Assembly: GCA_964439605.1 (NCBI GenBank)
Contig: CAYTPC010000127.1
Span: 1 to 24,869, forward strand
Source of the DNA: JAITWT01 sp964439605
Lineage (GTDB): Bacteria > Pseudomonadota > Gammaproteobacteria > Burkholderiales > Burkholderiaceae_C
DNA: 24,869 nucleotides
Direction of reading: 5' to 3'
The translations under genes were made by a program, and so were the position numbers. This document shows positions 23,417 through 24,869 of this stretch, one piece after another; within the stretch, counting starts at the first letter, position 1; the number at the start of each line of letters is the position of its first letter. The notes beneath the pieces are model-generated. The model did not search any database, had not been told where the DNA came from, and worked only from the letters and a program-made list of their open reading frames with translations.

Positions 23417-24016
23417 TCACGAACCGGCCAGCAGCGCCTTGACATCCGCCACCACCGACGCCGTAGGCGTTCCATATCGCACGTAGAGACGCAGGCGGCC
23501 TTGCGGGTCGTAGACGAAGCTTGCGGCTGTATGGTCCACCGTATAGCTCGTCGGCGTTGCGCCCGCCACTTTCTGGAAGAAAACCTTGAAGTTCTTCGTG
23601 AGTTCCGGCAATTGCTCGAGCTGAGGAATCAGGGCGATGAAGCTTGGGTCGAAGGCCTGCATGTACTCCTTGAGCACCGCCGGCGTATCCCGCTCGGGAT
23701 CGACGGTAATGAAGATCGCCTGCATTCGGTTGCCATCGGCGCCAAGCTGTTCCTTGACCTCCTTCATCTGGAGCATCGTGGTCGGGCACACGTCGGGACA
23801 CTGCGCGTAACCGAAGAACAGCACGACCACCTTGCCTTTGAAGTCGGCTAGCGTGCGGGGACGCCCGTCGGTATCGGCAAGAGAAAAATCGTGCGCATAA
23901 GTCGCGCCACTGATGTCGACTGCGTGAAATTCCGACTTGCCGCTGCAACCCGCCAAGCCTGCGCTGACCATGACCGCGGCCGCTGCGAAGAATCTGAGTG
24001 CATTTCGTTTGTTCAT
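23417..24016 (-). CDS. Sco1/SenC family copper chaperone lipoprotein
   Basis: Predicted to bind copper and help assemble the CuA site of cytochrome c oxidase, or act as a thiol-disulfide reductase, at the periplasmic face. The 199-residue protein starts with a lipoprotein signal whose lipobox is LAGC (Cys24), followed by a thioredoxin-like fold. The copper ligands are all present: Cys73 and Cys77 in CPDVC and His162 in VDHTA. The ATG at 24016 puts the signal peptide at the usual length; an upstream in-frame start at 24049 would break this pattern. It is transcribed in the same direction as hemW and tRNA-Ser, but no cytochrome oxidase gene is in the window. Confidence 0.93.
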   Translation of the reverse strand: MNKRNALRFFAAAAVMVSAGLAGCSGKSEFHAVDISGATYAHDFSLADTDGRPRTLADFKGKVVVLFFGYAQCPDVCPTTMLQMKEVKEQLGADGNRMQAIFITVDPERDTPAVLKEYMQAFDPSFIALIPQLEQLPELTKNFKVFFQKVAGATPTSYTVDHTAASFVYDPQGRLRLYVRYGTPTASVVADVKALLAGS

Positions 24017-24135
24017 CGGTTCCAGAGCCTGCCAAAGCGGGGAAAACAAAGGAGTAGCGCCCGGCCCATCTGAAGTCAGCCGTACATCACGTCAAGGCAA
24101 GCCCCCTTGAGGGCGGGCTATCGAGCCTGCGGCGT

Positions 24136-24223
24136 TGGCGGAAGGAGTGGGATTCGAACCCACGAACGGTTGCCCGTTGCCGGTTTTCAAGACCGGTGCA
24201 ATCGACCACTCTGCCATCCTTCC
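24136..24223 (-). tRNA. tRNA-Ser (anticodon TGA, reads UCA), CCA encoded
   Basis: On the minus strand the seven-base acceptor arms GGAAGGA and TCCTTCC pair perfectly, with discriminator G and an encoded CCA (24136-24138). The anticodon stem CCGGT/ACCGG encloses the loop CTTGAAA with anticodon TGA. A long variable arm (AACGG, GCAA loop, CCGTT) is the class II mark of serine tRNAs, and the T arm GTGGG-TTCGAAT-CCCAC is standard. The length is 88 with CCA. Confidence 0.97.
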
Positions 24224-24239
24224 TGTAACTGATTTCAGA

Positions 24240-24299
24240 ACAAGTCCTCTCAATCGATCGGTCATGCTTCCGTCATCTGTGATGGCGCCGAGGACTTGT
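24240..24299. repeat. Ten-base perfect inverted repeat between hemW and tRNA-Ser
   Basis: ACAAGTCCTC (24240-24249) and GAGGACTTGT (24290-24299) flank a 40-base spacer that itself contains the small hairpin CATC-TGT-GATG. The element fills most of the gap between the hemW stop and the 5' end of the tRNA. No T tract follows on the minus strand. It could be a hemW 3' structure, a tRNA leader processing structure, or a remnant of a small mobile repeat. Confidence 0.6.
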
Positions 24300-24309
24300 A
24301 CTGCCGATT

Positions 24310-24869
24310 TTATTCACCATTCAGGAAGATCGCCTGCAAGTCGCTGAGAAAATCCAGCCCCTGCGCCGTCGGCCAGGCGCGGTGCAGGTCGCGTGACAGC
24401 AGGCCCTTGCGCTCGGCCTCTTGTAAGCCGCGCTGGATCGCGGTCAGCGCCAGGCCGGTGCGCTCGGTGAATTGGGCCAGCGCGAAGCCGTCTTTCAGGC
24501 GCAGCGCGTTGAGCATGAACTCGAAGGGCAGATCGGCCAGCGCCACATCCTCACTGTGCGTGATGGCCTGGCCGCGCAGCGCCTGCGTCATGTAGCGATC
24601 GGGGTCGCGCCAGCGGATCTGGCGCACGATGCGGTGCGCAAAGCTGAGTTTGCTGTGCGCGCCGGCGCCGATGCCCAGGTAGTCGCCGAATTGCCAGTAG
24701 TTGAGGTTGTGCGCGCAGCGGTGGCCGGCGCGCGCGTAGGCCGAGATTTCATAGCGCGCCAGTCCCGCCGCCGTGGTGCGTTCGGTGATGCGGTCGAGCA
24801 TGGCGTAGGCCGTGTCGTCGTCGGGCAGCGGCGGCGGGCGCCGCGCAAAGACGGTGTTGGGCTCGATCG
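24310..24869 (-). CDS. hemW: Radical SAM heme chaperone HemW (coproporphyrinogen III oxidase-like), partial, N-terminal half outside window
   Basis: HemW binds heme and an iron-sulfur cluster and is thought to deliver heme to membrane respiratory enzymes; it was formerly annotated as an oxygen-independent coproporphyrinogen oxidase. About 186 C-terminal codons are seen, reading EPNTVFA at the edge, then AHNLNYWQFGDYLGIGAGAHSK, shared with HemN-like proteins, and the C-terminal winged-helix HemN_C domain. The radical SAM CxxxCxxC motif lies beyond the window, so HemW cannot be separated from true HemN by that motif; the NYWxFGDY form and short C-terminus favour HemW. It is followed by tRNA-Ser on the same strand. 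Confidence 0.9.
   Translation of the reverse strand, partial: IEPNTVFARRPPPLPDDDTAYAMLDRITERTTAAGLARYEISAYARAGHRCAHNLNYWQFGDYLGIGAGAHSKLSFAHRIVRQIRWRDPDRYMTQALRGQAITHSEDVALADLPFEFMLNALRLKDGFALAQFTERTGLALTAIQRGLQEAERKGLLSRDLHRAWPTAQGLDFLSDLQAIFLNGE

Noticed and set aside
24065..24135. AGCCC/GGGCT hairpin downstream of tRNA-Ser on the minus strand as a terminator
   Set aside because: Stem of only five pairs with a ten-base loop and an interrupted T stretch; termination here cannot be supported.
24135..24347. A small plus-strand frame whose product begins MAEGVGFEPT
   Set aside because: This is the well-known artefact from translating the reverse complement of tRNA-Ser; it is not a protein gene.

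Overview
The window looks like a chromosomal segment of a high-GC betaproteobacterium, most probably order Burkholderiales. The evidence is the gene neighbourhood (aroA-tyrA-pheA near gyrA, divergent ompA-ubiG-gph, and secA-argJ-ATPase-mutT) and a short OmpA-like protein with the Cys-Trp-Arg-Asp and Trp-Thr-Pro-Ala-Thr motifs of that order. I cannot name genus or species from sequence alone.

Layout. (1) Positions 1-5977, minus strand: gyrA, a DUF2059 exported protein, then the aromatic amino-acid genes pheA, tyrA and aroA (cut by the window edge). (2) Positions 6205-14009, plus strand: ompA with two terminators behind it, ubiG-gph (overlapping), then secA, argJ, a DUF815 ATPase and a MutT-type Nudix hydrolase. 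(3) Positions 14010-14259: an AT-rich control region with a chain of palindromes, a direct repeat and a good promoter candidate. (4) Positions 14260-23358, plus strand: an eight-gene operon-like block with CaiC-like acyl-CoA ligase, biotin-dependent carboxyltransferase, 73-residue biotin carrier, and a complete Opp/Dpp-type ABC importer (two ATPases, binding protein, two permeases). (5) Positions 23417-24869, minus strand: hemW (5' part outside the window), tRNA-Ser(UGA) and a Sco1/SenC copper lipoprotein gene, convergent with the operon. No stretch longer than about 265 bases lacks a gene.

How the genes work together. Most of the window is housekeeping: chorismate to phenylalanine/tyrosine, DNA supercoiling, envelope, ubiquinone, Sec secretion, arginine synthesis, nucleotide-pool cleaning and cytochrome oxidase assembly. 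The accessory part is block 4. Its genes are tightly packed (many start/stop overlaps) and read as one pathway: import a small molecule, convert it to a CoA thioester, then carboxylate or decarboxylate it with a biotin enzyme. No biotin carboxylase subunit and no regulator are visible, and the substrate is unknown. This is the best candidate in the window for an uncharacterised system.

The first ~36 bases look corrupted relative to the conserved AroA active-site segment and should not be trusted.
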